Source of the DNA: 2-02-FULL-48-14 sp041645035
GTDB taxonomy: Bacteria > Patescibacteriota > Gracilibacteria > UBA1369 > 2-02-FULL-48-14
Direction: 5' to 3'
NCBI GenBank assembly: GCA_041645035.1
Contig: JBAZQU010000008.1
Span: 1-46,036 of the forward strand
Length of the DNA: 46,036 bases
Shown: in pieces, positions 8,042-14,994 of the stretch
How positions within the stretch are numbered: the stretch's first letter is position 1
How the letters are laid out: every line of letters begins with the position of its first letter
Program-made: the position numbers and the translations under genes
Notes under the pieces: model-generated
Told to the model about the DNA's origin: nothing
Database searches by the model: none
The model's input: only the letters and a program-made list of their open reading frames with translations

Positions 8042-8503
8042 ATGGCAAAAACAAAAATACCTTTGAAGCTGAAAATCCGCATTCCGCACGTCGTTCTGGA
8101 CGTACGCGGTGCCAACCCTGCTCTAGTAGAAAAACTTTTACCCGGACTGGAAGAATTACCAGCCCGTTTTCATATATTAGGAGAAGGGGCCAAAACCTAT
8201 CCCCACGTTTTTTCTTTTGAAGAAGCCCTGGAGGAGGCTCACATTTGGCTGGTCCTCGGCAACCATCTTCCTTCGCAATTTTCCATGATCATAGACCGTG
8301 GCATTGTGCCCGTGATGCAAAGTGGCCTCCATAAAGATGCCGAAAATTACAATCCCGTTGAAGAGAGCGGAAATTCCTTCCTCTTCCAAAAACCCGGCGT
8401 CTGGACCGTACATGCAGCCCTCGTCCGCGCTCTCGAAAACTTCGCCTTCGCCTACGATTGGGAAAACCTTAGAGACCAGGGCAAAGCCCTAATGAAACTA
8501 TAA
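8042..8503 (+). CDS. Hypothetical protein
   Basis: 153 residues, not recognised. Predicted soluble with an alternating beta/alpha pattern: HVVLDVRG, RFHILGEG, AHIWLVLGNH, IDRGIVPVMQSG. This is Rossmann-like and recalls half of a GT-B glycosyltransferase (the IVPVMQSG loop), but no catalytic motif can be named. It has its own promoter and leader hairpin upstream and a large terminator-like hairpin downstream, so it is probably transcribed alone. Confidence 0.72.
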   Translation: MAKTKIPLKLKIRIPHVVLDVRGANPALVEKLLPGLEELPARFHILGEGAKTYPHVFSFEEALEEAHIWLVLGNHLPSQFSMIIDRGIVPVMQSGLHKDAENYNPVEESGNSFLFQKPGVWTVHAALVRALENFAFAYDWENLRDQGKALMKL

Positions 8504-8510
8504 ACCTAAA

Positions 8511-8610
8511 AAGCCAACCCTTCGCCTCAGCTGGGAGCGGAGATTTCTTCATGCATGATTCAGAAATCTTCTTCCTTAGACTTTACGCTGATGCGCTTGG
8601 TTGGCTTTTT
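8511..8610 (+). terminator. Long-stem terminator after the 8042 gene
   Basis: Outer arms AAGCCAACC ... GGTTGGCTT followed by a T-run, middle arms CGCCTCAGC ... GCTGATGCG (one mismatch), and an inner stem AGATTTCT ... AGAAATCT. A branched hairpin with a 3' T-tract on the plus strand. Confidence 0.75.
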
Positions 8611-8620
8611 AGTCGACTAG

Positions 8621-8731
8621 GGGTCACAAGGCCCTCGGCTTTTCTTGGTGGATTCTGAAGCACAAAACCAAAGGAAGTATGGACGAGGATCAAGACGCCA
8701 AGAAAAGCCGAGGGAACAATCTTGTGAACCC
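8621..8731. repeat. Long inverted repeat beside the pilin-like gene
   Basis: Arms 8632-8648 and 8698-8714 are a perfect 17-bp inverted repeat (CCCTCGGCTTTTCTTGG). Outer arms 8621-8630 and 8721-8731 (CTTGTGAACCC) extend the stem with one bulge and a 6-nt internal loop. The 49-nt central loop is unique. No T-tract follows on either strand, so it is not a normal terminator. The outer arm touches the stop codon of the pilin-like gene. Confidence 0.7.
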
Positions 8732-9135
8732 TATTGCAAACTATTCAAATCACCCCCCGTTCCACTGCCGGTTCCGGAGGTGATATTTGCGACGAGGTCA
8801 AAAATCTCTCCGAGGTTGATGTATTGAATCACGTTGAGCCCCATGGCACGACCTATAATAGCTACAATGGCCACGGACAACATGGTCACAATCAGCCCAA
8901 TAATGGCATAACGAATAGTGGACACCGCTTGCTTAATTTTGTCCTCTTGTCCTCCGGATAGAATAAAAGAGATTCCTCCGAAGAATATGAAGATTACACT
9001 CAAAAAACCCGCGACAATGATTGCATAGGCAATAGCACGATTAATGACTTCGATGGCATCATATTCTTGGGCAACGTCCAAAACAGATCCCTCGGTAACC
9101 ATGGCGATGACAAGTGGAAGAAAATTCATAGCCAA
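8731..9135 (-). CDS. Two-helix TrbC/VirB2-like pilin-type membrane protein
   Basis: 134 residues. A short N-terminal hydrophobic segment is followed by two strong transmembrane helices (about residues 31-58, AIAYAIIVAGFLSVIFIFFG, and 71-95, with TIRYAIIGLIVTMLSVAIVA), separated by a short polar turn with ILSGGQEDKIKQAV. This layout is that of TrbC/VirB2 pilin-like proteins, frequent in Patescibacteria. The C-terminus is Gly/Ser/Thr-rich. It follows khpA closely on the same strand, so it may be co-transcribed with rpsP-khpA. No secretion ATPase is nearby, so its exact role is open. Confidence 0.75.
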   Translation of the reverse strand: MAMNFLPLVIAMVTEGSVLDVAQEYDAIEVINRAIAYAIIVAGFLSVIFIFFGGISFILSGGQEDKIKQAVSTIRYAIIGLIVTMLSVAIVAIIGRAMGLNVIQYINLGEIFDLVANITSGTGSGTGGDLNSLQ

Positions 9136-9141
9136 TCCATA

Positions 9142-9414
9142 CTACACGGGCTGCCCTTCCGGTTCAATGATTTTCAAATTATAGCGCGCATCGAGTTTGG
9201 CCCCCATCATGCGAAGCAGCACGCGAAGTGACTTTGCAGTTTGTCCGGCCTTGCCGATAATCTTTCCCATATCTTCCTTATTTACCTTGAGAGTGATGAG
9301 CACGCCCAAATCGTCCGTTGTTTGAGTAACCTCTACTTCTTCGGGGTGGTCCACGATCGCCTTAACGACGAATTCAATAAACGCTCTTGCGCTTTCATGA
9401 GGATCAGAAGCCAT
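9142..9414 (-). CDS. khpA: KH-domain RNA-binding protein KhpA
   Basis: 90 residues made up of one KH domain. The diagnostic loop is GKIIGKAGQTAKSLR, with flanking strands VLITLKVN and a final KLDARYNLKIIEPEG. KhpA is a small RNA chaperone linked to cell elongation and ribosome function. It lies directly after rpsP on the same strand, the order conserved in many bacteria (rpsP-khpA-rimM-trmD). Here rimM and trmD do not follow; a pilin-like gene does instead. Confidence 0.93.
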   Translation of the reverse strand: MASDPHESARAFIEFVVKAIVDHPEEVEVTQTTDDLGVLITLKVNKEDMGKIIGKAGQTAKSLRVLLRMMGAKLDARYNLKIIEPEGQPV

Positions 9415-9432
9415 ACGGTGGTGGGTTAAGGA

Positions 9433-9828
9433 TTACGCCACTGCATCGCCAGATGCAGCGTTTTCCGCCGCAGGCGCTTCAGGAGCAGGAGCCGCATCGG
9501 CTGCGGCGGGCGCAGGAGCTGCTGCAGCTTGTTCGACTGGCGCACTCTTGCTCTGGTGTTTCTTATTGCGGAGCTCTAAGTATTTGTCCATGCCGGGCAT
9601 TCCATTGGTCTTCAAAAGAGAAGCCACAGAATCGGAAGGTTGAGCACCTTTGGAAATCCAAAATTCAATCCGTTCTTTATTGAAATCCGTCTTCTTTCCT
9701 TCCGCGAGGTTGTAAAAGCCGAGAATTTCTTGAGCCTCCCCTTTAACCGCATCGGATTTTTCCGCGAGCACAATACGAAAGGCCGCTTGATTTTGCTTAC
9801 CGATTCGAGTTAGGCGGATAACCTGCAC
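9433..9828 (-). CDS. rpsP: 30S ribosomal protein S16 with Ala/Pro-rich tail
   Basis: Binds 16S rRNA in the body of the small subunit. The first 80 or so residues are canonical S16: VIRLTRIGKQNQAAFRIVLAE, then EILGFYNL and ISKGAQPSDSVASLLK. The remaining 35 or so residues are a low-complexity tail of Ala, Pro and Glu (EQAAAAPAPAAADAA), absent from typical 80-90-residue S16, and presumably disordered on the ribosome surface. The start codon is GTG at 9828. A strong promoter lies upstream at 9886-9859. Confidence 0.96.
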   Translation of the reverse strand: MQVIRLTRIGKQNQAAFRIVLAEKSDAVKGEAQEILGFYNLAEGKKTDFNKERIEFWISKGAQPSDSVASLLKTNGMPGMDKYLELRNKKHQSKSAPVEQAAAAPAPAAADAAPAPEAPAAENAASGDAVA

Positions 9829-9858
9829 AAGTTCAGGGTTAGAAATTACTGCCTACCG

Positions 9859-9886
9859 ATTCTAGTGATGAGGCTAGAATTGTCAA
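9859..9886 (-). promoter_or_regulatory. rpsP promoter with palindrome in the spacer
   Basis: Minus strand: TTGACA, 16 nt, TAGAAT. The spacer and -10 box form a perfect inverted repeat ATTCTAG-N8-CTAGAAT, which could be an operator or an accident of an A/T-rich promoter. Confidence 0.6.
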
Positions 9887-9947
9887 GTAGAAAGCAAAAA
9901 ACGGTTAGAATCCGATGGACTTGCTAGAATCAGAAAAAGTCGCCGAA

Positions 9948-9965
9948 TTCACCGCCGGCGGTGAA
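9948..9965. terminator. 18-bp perfect palindrome after the 9999 gene
   Basis: TTCACCGCC directly followed by its complement GGCGGTGAA. It lies downstream of the minus-strand gene ending at 9999, and a T-rich stretch (CTTTTTC) follows about 9 nt later, so it is a possible weak terminator. Confidence 0.45.
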
Positions 9966-9998
9966 ATACACAACAATTTTGGATGGCGCAACTAACGA

Positions 9999-10736
9999 TT
10001 AAGCTTCGTCTGCAGGATTAATCATGCCCTTCCTAGTGAGAGTAGCAATAGCTTGTTCACGAGCCATACCTTCTAGCCGCTTTTTTTCTCGTCCCTTAGC
10101 AGCCTTGGAAGGCAAAGCCTCCATAGGACCCTTGTCCATTCGTTCGTAGAGCGCCTCAGTAATCCAGATAACAGCAATATTATACAGAGCTACTTCAAAA
10201 GAATCGCCGGAACAAGGATCCGTAGTGAGTAAAAACGCCCTTTGACCCTCGGGGATCAGCCCATTACAAGTGTCGAACAAGCACTTACGGAACAAACCCT
10301 CGCGCGTTTCTTTCACAACTTCATCAACAGTCTGCGGCCCAGGCTTCACCAGATCAGCCTTCCTTTCCGAACCAGCCTCTACCTGAATACCTAAAGATAA
10401 CAAAAAAGCATCCAATCCGATTAAATCATCCAAGTCTGAACCACCTTCCTTTGCAACCTCTAGAGAGGCGATGAGTAGGACCGCGCCATAATCCTCTGCC
10501 CCAAGAGTGGCCTCGCGAATTCTTGCTGCTAGGTTTGGGGCTAACGATTCGATACGTGCACACAAAAGCTCTCGGACAAGCTCAGGAGTAGGTTCGTCCT
10601 CGTGCGTGTCTATATCCCCCTGTAAAGCCTCCCGGACCCATCCAGGTACAGACTCGTCTCCAGACGCCGCGACTGGAATTTCAGCAGGGGCAATAGGTTG
10701 GCTGTCGGTTGGTCTGTCAGCAGGCTCATCAGGCAT
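9999..10736 (-). CDS. Hypothetical acidic protein, lineage-specific
   Basis: 245 residues from the ATG at 10736 (MPDEPADRP); an in-frame TTG at 10796 would add 20 residues overlapping the DciA-like gene. The first 60 residues are Pro/Asp/Glu-rich and probably disordered. The rest is helical with four cysteines (for example CLFDTCNG and DPCSGD). No known domain is recognised, and there is no signal peptide or membrane helix. It lies downstream of the DciA-like gene on the same strand and may be co-expressed, which gives no firm functional hint. Confidence 0.68.
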   Translation of the reverse strand: MPDEPADRPTDSQPIAPAEIPVAASGDESVPGWVREALQGDIDTHEDEPTPELVRELLCARIESLAPNLAARIREATLGAEDYGAVLLIASLEVAKEGGSDLDDLIGLDAFLLSLGIQVEAGSERKADLVKPGPQTVDEVVKETREGLFRKCLFDTCNGLIPEGQRAFLLTTDPCSGDSFEVALYNIAVIWITEALYERMDKGPMEALPSKAAKGREKKRLEGMAREQAIATLTRKGMINPADEA

Positions 10737-10785
10737 ATCTTTTTTCAGGTAAGGATTTGACTGTAGCACAATTTTATGTCGAAGT

Positions 10786-11088
10786 CTACTCAACAATGGT
10801 TCTCAAATCTTTGACCCATTCCTTCCCCAAATGCATATTCAATTTTAAAAGAAGTTCGTGACGATGCACGTATACACGTTGGGCCCAAACACTGTTCGGT
10901 ACGGCAACGTAAAGCACCCCGGCCTTTAAAAATTTAGGATGGACCTCTTTTTTTGCATCCTCCCCCACAATGGTCGGCAAAATAGTGCGAAAGCGTGCGC
11001 AAACCAAACCGGCACGAGCTTCGCGAGTCAGTCTATACTTTTTGAGCGCCTGTGGGATGAAATCGGAAAAATGGATGAAGTCGTTCAT
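10786..11088 (-). CDS. DUF721 / DciA-like protein (helicase-loader family)
   Basis: 100 residues. DUF721 proteins are small, and DciA members assist loading of the replicative helicase DnaB in bacteria lacking DnaC/DnaI. Seen: an N-terminal helix, then the core ARFRTILPTIVGEDAKKEVHP, the strand GVLYVAVPNSVWAQ and the helix VHRHELLLKLN, the family pattern in which a conserved Trp precedes the Leu-rich helix. The start at 11088 gives an ATGA overlap with the upstream glycosyltransferase, which is why I prefer it over 11097. Role in loading is inferred from the family. Confidence 0.8.
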   Translation of the reverse strand: MNDFIHFSDFIPQALKKYRLTREARAGLVCARFRTILPTIVGEDAKKEVHPKFLKAGVLYVAVPNSVWAQRVYVHRHELLLKLNMHLGKEWVKDLRTIVE

Positions 11089-12206
11089 TTCTTGCATTCA
11101 TTGTAGACCTCGAGTGTTTTTTCAGCCATCTTTTCCCATGAGAATTTAAGACTGTGCTTGAGTCCACATTCGCGAAGTGTTTCCTGAAGAGTCTCGTCCA
11201 GCAAAACTTTGCGGATGGCATTGGAAATGTCTTCAGGGTCGTAAGGATCGAAATAGAGCGCGCTGGCTTCTCCACAGATTTCTGGAATGCAGGAACTTTT
11301 GGAAGCAAGCACCGGAGTGCCGCAACGCATAGCTTCAAGCGGAGGAAGACCAAAGCCCTCGTAAAGCGAAGGAAAAACGTAAGCCGTGGCGGTTTGATAA
11401 AGGGCAATCAGCTCCTTTTCGGGAATCATTCCCGTATAAATCACATGATGTTCCAGACCAAGTTCCTTCACGGTGCGCTTCACTTCCGGGTAATAAGGAT
11501 CTTCCTCACCGGTGATGACGAGCTGCATATCAAAGGCCTCCGGGCCCTCGCGTAGCAGAGCAAAAGCTTTGATCAAATTCACTAGGTTTTTGTGGCCGCG
11601 CCACACACCCGTGTAGAGCAAAAAATTACGGGAGATGCTATATTTTCGGTGCACCTCTTCTTGATATTCTTTATCACCGCGCGGCCCAAATTCCTCCCCC
11701 ACTCCTTCATAGATTACCTCCACTTTAGCGGACGCTACTTTGGTTATTTCAATCAAATCAATTTTGGTATTCTCGGAAACGGCAATCACTTTTTTTGCAT
11801 TTTTTACCGCCGTTTTAAGCACAAGATTATAGGCGGCGCGATAAAACGCGGAACTCATTTTTTTACCCGGAAAAAAGGAAAGCGTAAGATCGTGAATGGT
11901 CACCACGGAAGGCTTGCAATAAAAAATTGGCGCATTGAAATGAGTGAAATGCATAAGATCCAGCTTGGCGCGCCTGAGCGTCCACAAATAACTCAACTGT
12001 TCTTTCAAAGAGTAGTGCTTAGCATTCACAAGGACTTTTTTAACACGTTTACTCTCTTCAAATTTGCTATATTCAGGCTCATTCATAAAAAGCACATACT
12101 CATTCTTGTCATCGAGAGCCGTAAGCCGTCTCACCAATTCATACACATAGCGGCCGATTCCTGTGAACTCGGTGCTGTACATCCGGGCATCAATGCCGAT
12201 TCGCAT
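11085..12206 (-). CDS. Glycosyltransferase family 4
   Basis: GT-B fold enzyme transferring sugars from nucleotide-sugar donors, probably to envelope glycans. 373 residues. N-terminal acceptor domain with MRIGIDARMYSTEFTGIGRYVYEL and VVTIHDLTLSFFP. C-terminal donor domain with FLLYTGVWRGHKNLVNLIKA, HHVIYTGMIPEKELIALY, then AYVFPSLYEGFGLPPLEAM, the EX7E motif of GT4 enzymes. Full length. It overlaps the DciA-like gene in ATGA fashion. Donor and acceptor cannot be told from the sequence. Confidence 0.94.
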   Translation of the reverse strand: MRIGIDARMYSTEFTGIGRYVYELVRRLTALDDKNEYVLFMNEPEYSKFEESKRVKKVLVNAKHYSLKEQLSYLWTLRRAKLDLMHFTHFNAPIFYCKPSVVTIHDLTLSFFPGKKMSSAFYRAAYNLVLKTAVKNAKKVIAVSENTKIDLIEITKVASAKVEVIYEGVGEEFGPRGDKEYQEEVHRKYSISRNFLLYTGVWRGHKNLVNLIKAFALLREGPEAFDMQLVITGEEDPYYPEVKRTVKELGLEHHVIYTGMIPEKELIALYQTATAYVFPSLYEGFGLPPLEAMRCGTPVLASKSSCIPEICGEASALYFDPYDPEDISNAIRKVLLDETLQETLRECGLKHSLKFSWEKMAEKTLEVYNECKK

Positions 12207-12316
12207 AGTCTACCTTTTAAGCCTAGCCGTTTTACACGAACTTTTGCGCGGGGTCAAAGTGCTTGCATCCCGGGGGCTCCTTTGCTAAAGTGCACTGGCT
12301 TTTTACAGCCCTTAAT

Positions 12317-12393
12317 GGGATGGTAGCTCAGTTGGTTAGAGCGCTGCCCTGTCACGGCAGAGGTCGCGGGTTCGAGTCCCGTTCATCCCGCCA
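12317..12393 (+). tRNA. tRNA-Asp(GTC), CCA encoded
   Basis: Full cloverleaf read by eye: acceptor GGGATGG paired with TCATCCC (one G-T wobble), D-arm TAGCTCAGTTGGTTAGAGC, anticodon loop CTGTCAC with GTC, and T-arm CGGGTTCGAGTCCCG. Discriminator G, as expected for tRNA-Asp, then a genomically encoded CCA. It stands alone between the glycosyltransferase and the PH-domain gene. Confidence 0.97.
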
Positions 12394-12397
12394 TTCC

Positions 12398-12412
12398 CTC
12401 GGCGAAGCCGAG
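12398..12412. repeat. Mini-palindrome CTCGGC-GAA-GCCGAG after tRNA-Asp
   Basis: Identical in 15 of 15 bases to the copy inside the FemABX gene. It begins 5 nt after the CCA end of the tRNA, where it could serve as a processing or termination hairpin. Confidence 0.6.
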
Positions 12413-12422
12413 TGGCCCCTGT

Positions 12423-12941
12423 TTAGGGTACGACGAGATGGCTTTTGATTTCGTTCAATTTTTTAAACTGAAAATCCGACTGTGGCACTAAAGTGATTTC
12501 AAAAGGTTCCCCGCCGGCTAAGGTGAGACGAATACTGCCAAACCCAAACGCATGCTGGAAAAGTCCGGTTTGCCTCCTTTGAATATCCTGAATTTTATTA
12601 AGATCAATCGCAATCATGCTGTCTTTAAAGAATACGGATTTATCCAATATAACGATGCGCATATTGGTAGCAATCACAGTGCTCAAATAGTAGCGGAAAA
12701 CACTAAGAAATTGATGATGGATGAGTACTGTTAAAAATAAAAGACCCAAGGACAGAAAGCTGATTCCAAGGATGGTGTGGCTAGTCGGTGACGAAACGTA
12801 GAGGAGAACCAAAATGTAGGCGACGCAAGAGAGAGGCATCAGCACAAGAACGGGAAAAATCTGGATCCAATGTCTATGAAAATAAGAAAGAACCACCTCT
12901 TCATCCATCTGGCCCTTAAAGTTTTTATGCGGCAAGATCAT
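12423..12941 (-). CDS. Membrane protein with bacterial PH domain (bPH2/YdbS-like)
   Basis: 172 residues from the ATG at 12941, which overlaps the end of the upstream gene by 17 nt. Two membrane helices near the N-terminus (FPVLVLMPLSCVAYILVLLY and GISFLSLGLLFLTVLI) are followed by the PH-like domain: STVIATNMRIVILDKSVFF, DLNKIQDIQRRQTGLFQHAF and FGSIRLTLAGGE, typical of the DUF304 family. Function of these domains is poorly defined; they are thought to act in membrane stress or lipid interaction. Co-transcribed with the small membrane protein upstream. Confidence 0.84.
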   Translation of the reverse strand: MILPHKNFKGQMDEEVVLSYFHRHWIQIFPVLVLMPLSCVAYILVLLYVSSPTSHTILGISFLSLGLLFLTVLIHHQFLSVFRYYLSTVIATNMRIVILDKSVFFKDSMIAIDLNKIQDIQRRQTGLFQHAFGFGSIRLTLAGGEPFEITLVPQSDFQFKKLNEIKSHLVVP

Positions 12942-13197
12942 GGTTGAGAAGTGAAAGAACAAAAATAAAGCCGGTTGCGCCGGCAAGAAGAACGGTCGTG
13001 ACGTAGAAATAAACAAAATAGCGCAAATGCATAAAGCCAAACGGCAGCGTATAGACGGATTCATCAAAACGATAACGACGAATATAATGATAGAGCCGTT
13101 TTAAGCCCCAAAAACAAACTGCCGCGGAAACGATCTCGACCCCAAGTAAAAGCCAAAAAAACCACGTCATTCGAATTTGGTCAGGGGATTCTTCCAT
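12925..13197 (-). CDS. Small two-helix membrane protein
   Basis: 90 residues with two predicted transmembrane helices (about 11-32, TWFFWLLLGVEIVSAAV, and 61-84, YFYVTTVLLAGATGFIFVL) and a basic loop between them (KRLYHYIRRYRFD). No recognisable domain. It overlaps the PH-domain gene and likely forms a unit with it. Given the size, it could be an accessory subunit of the PH protein. Confidence 0.68.
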   Translation of the reverse strand: MEESPDQIRMTWFFWLLLGVEIVSAAVCFWGLKRLYHYIRRYRFDESVYTLPFGFMHLRYFVYFYVTTVLLAGATGFIFVLSLLNHDLAA

Positions 13198-13237
13198 CCT
13201 ACCATTTTGGGTGGTGGAGTCAAAGCATTGAGCTTGC

Positions 13238-13243
13238 TATAAT
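13238..13243 (+). promoter_or_regulatory. -10 box TATAAT of the lipid kinase gene
   Basis: Perfect TATAAT followed by 6 nt and then the ATG at 13250, so the transcript should begin at the start codon. The -35 region is weak. Confidence 0.65.
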
Positions 13244-13249
13244 TCTTAT

Positions 13250-14044
13250 ATGAAAAATGCTCTCGTCATTTATAATCCGGTTTCCGGGCACAAGAAATGG
13301 GCGGACGTCCCCGCGGCCCTACAAGACACGCTCAAAAAAAACGACTACGAATGGAAATGGTACGAAACACAGCCCAAGCAGGATTTAGCGCCGCTTTTTA
13401 AAGAAAACTACTATCGTATAGTGGTGTGCGGCGGGGACGGTACGGTGGCCGAAGTGGTGCGTGCCATGATGGAAGCAAAAGTGAAAACACCGCTCGTGGT
13501 AGTGCCGCAGGGAAGCGCAAACCTTCTCGCGCTTACATTGGGGATTTCTCTGCTCCAACCCGGCCGCGCCCTCCAGGCCGGACTCACGGGGAAACCACGT
13601 GTCTTGGACGTGATGCGAGTCAATCGTGTTCACTATGGCACTATTGCAGTCGGGCGCGGCTATGATGCTTTTCTTTTACAAGAGACCCCACGACAACTCA
13701 AACGCAAACTCGGCCTGCTGGCCTACGCTTGGGTCTTCTTTAAAACAGTCCTTTTTTATCATAGTCAGCCTTACAAAATTACCATCGACGGCCAACGCCA
13801 TAGCGTACTTGCACGCAGCGTCATGGTTTTAAATATGCTCCCCTTTCCCTTGGTTCCCATCCGCCCGGATGATGGGGTACTCAACGTACTCATTCTCACA
13901 TCGAAAGGTTTGTTAGAGCACTACACCGGGAAAACCATTTCCATCAAAAGCCCCAAAGAACTCAAATTCCAATTGGATGGCGAAGTTTTAAAAAGCAAAG
14001 TGGTGAATATTGAAACCTTGCCTGCCGCACTCACCATTCTGTGA
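13250..14044 (+). CDS. Diacylglycerol kinase-family lipid kinase
   Basis: Phosphorylates a lipid alcohol (diacylglycerol or similar) using ATP at the cytoplasmic membrane. 264 residues. Seen: NALVIYNPVSGHKK at the N-terminus; the nucleotide motif VVCGGDGTVAEVV (about 59-71); VVVPQGSANLLALTLG, the counterpart of the GTGND box (here QGSAN); and the C-terminal beta-sandwich with PDDGVLNVLI and LKFQLDGEVL, holding the catalytic Asp of the family. Somewhat shorter than the usual 290-310 residues. The substrate is not predictable. Reads alone behind a leaderless promoter. Confidence 0.92.
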   Translation: MKNALVIYNPVSGHKKWADVPAALQDTLKKNDYEWKWYETQPKQDLAPLFKENYYRIVVCGGDGTVAEVVRAMMEAKVKTPLVVVPQGSANLLALTLGISLLQPGRALQAGLTGKPRVLDVMRVNRVHYGTIAVGRGYDAFLLQETPRQLKRKLGLLAYAWVFFKTVLFYHSQPYKITIDGQRHSVLARSVMVLNMLPFPLVPIRPDDGVLNVLILTSKGLLEHYTGKTISIKSPKELKFQLDGEVLKSKVVNIETLPAALTIL

Positions 14045-14050
14045 AGCCGC

Positions 14051-14455
14051 TTATTTAATTACCTTCCCATTGAGATACACCGCCACTTCTTTTTGCGTTT
14101 GCAAGCGGAAAGGCGCGCCCTCCACCATTACCGTTTGATCTAAATCCCCGTGTTCACGGGTTTGATTAGCGGCAAGTGTGAAAAGTTCGAGTTTCGCCTT
14201 TGCGCTTTCTTCTTTGGCCATCTGCACGCGCTCGCGATATTCGGCATAATCCACGCTGTCTGCGATGATTTGCTTCATATGTTCGTCCCTGCGGTCCTTG
14301 ACCTGTTTCTTGAGGTCCTTGAGTTGCAGCATCAGTTCCTCAAGCTCCATGGGGATATCGTCCTCGATGTCTCTCATCAGGCTTTTCAGTTCTTTAAGTT
14401 CAATCTGTTTCTCCTGAAGGATCTTAATCTTTTCTTGAATGACGGCATCTGACAT
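14051..14455 (-). CDS. Coiled-coil hypothetical protein
   Basis: 134 residues from the ATG at 14455 (MSDAVIQEKIKILQEKQIEL). The first 85 residues are a continuous charged coiled coil rich in Lys/Glu/Leu; the last 40 form a small beta-rich unit (TVMVEGAPFRLQTQKEVAVYLNGKVIK). No domain recognised. Predicted cytosolic. It is divergent from the Fur-family gene, sharing the operator-bearing gap 14456-14595, so it may be co-regulated. Confidence 0.7.
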   Translation of the reverse strand: MSDAVIQEKIKILQEKQIELKELKSLMRDIEDDIPMELEELMLQLKDLKKQVKDRRDEHMKQIIADSVDYAEYRERVQMAKEESAKAKLELFTLAANQTREHGDLDQTVMVEGAPFRLQTQKEVAVYLNGKVIK

Positions 14456-14550
14456 GGTTGGAAAGTTAAAGTGACACCAGCTTAGCAAATCGGCCTTACT
14501 TTCGCCAAGCCAAATTCTCTCCCTCCTGCCAAAAGTTGCACTTTCCGTAA

Positions 14551-14567
14551 TTGCAATACTATTGCAA
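14551..14567. promoter_or_regulatory. 17-bp perfect palindrome, candidate Fur-family operator
   Basis: TTGCAATA-C-TATTGCAA, perfect with one central base, placed between a TTGCAC -35-like hexamer (14536) and the ATG at 14596. Position and symmetry fit a Fur/Zur-type autoregulatory operator. The same 16 bases TGCAATACTATTGCAA recur inside ispC at 29280. Confidence 0.7.
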
Positions 14568-14595
14568 ATATGAAAAGCGGGATTATCATCACCCT

Positions 14596-14994
14596 ATGAA
14601 ACAAAGAAGAGGCGGTTGCGATGTGGAATTTCTTTATGTTCGCGGGTTCAATCGGACCGAACAAAGAGAGGCAATTACAAAAATCTTGAACTTCCACAAA
14701 AAGAGCTTTTCACTCCAGCAGTTGAAAGAAAAGACGGGACTTGATTACGCCACCGTTTACCGCACGATGAAGCTTCTGGAAAAAGAAGAAATCATTCACC
14801 ACCTTAAGAGCCAAAAAACATATTTTGTCTGCTGGTATTTTAGACGTAAAGGGTGCCACCACGCGGCAGTTTGTCAGAAATGCGGTCGGGCGGAAGAATT
14901 TTCGCCCCACGGGCATCGTCATCCAAAAATTTCTCGATTCACCATGCCGGTTCAGTTGCATGAGACCCTGGCGCTTTGTAAAGTTTGTATATGA
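14596..14994 (+). CDS. Fur-family metal-responsive regulator
   Basis: 132-residue DNA-binding repressor that senses metal status. Winged helix with the recognition segment LDYATVYRTMKLLEKE (49-64). The dimer/metal part has CQKC (Cys93, Cys96) and CKVC (Cys128, Cys131), forming the structural zinc site of Fur/Zur/PerR, plus His88-His89 and a His105/107/109 cluster as sensory candidates. The lack of the Fur HHDH run and the presence of an HxHxH stretch leave the metal open (Fe, Zn or Co). It translates into the adenosyltransferase gene by ATGA overlap, so the pair is one operon under the palindrome at 14551. Confidence 0.88.
   Translation: MKQRRGGCDVEFLYVRGFNRTEQREAITKILNFHKKSFSLQQLKEKTGLDYATVYRTMKLLEKEEIIHHLKSQKTYFVCWYFRRKGCHHAAVCQKCGRAEEFSPHGHRHPKISRFTMPVQLHETLALCKVCI

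Noticed and set aside
12263..12448. ORF across the tRNA-Asp gene
   Set aside because: It reads through the tRNA and the mini-palindrome, so it is an artefact.
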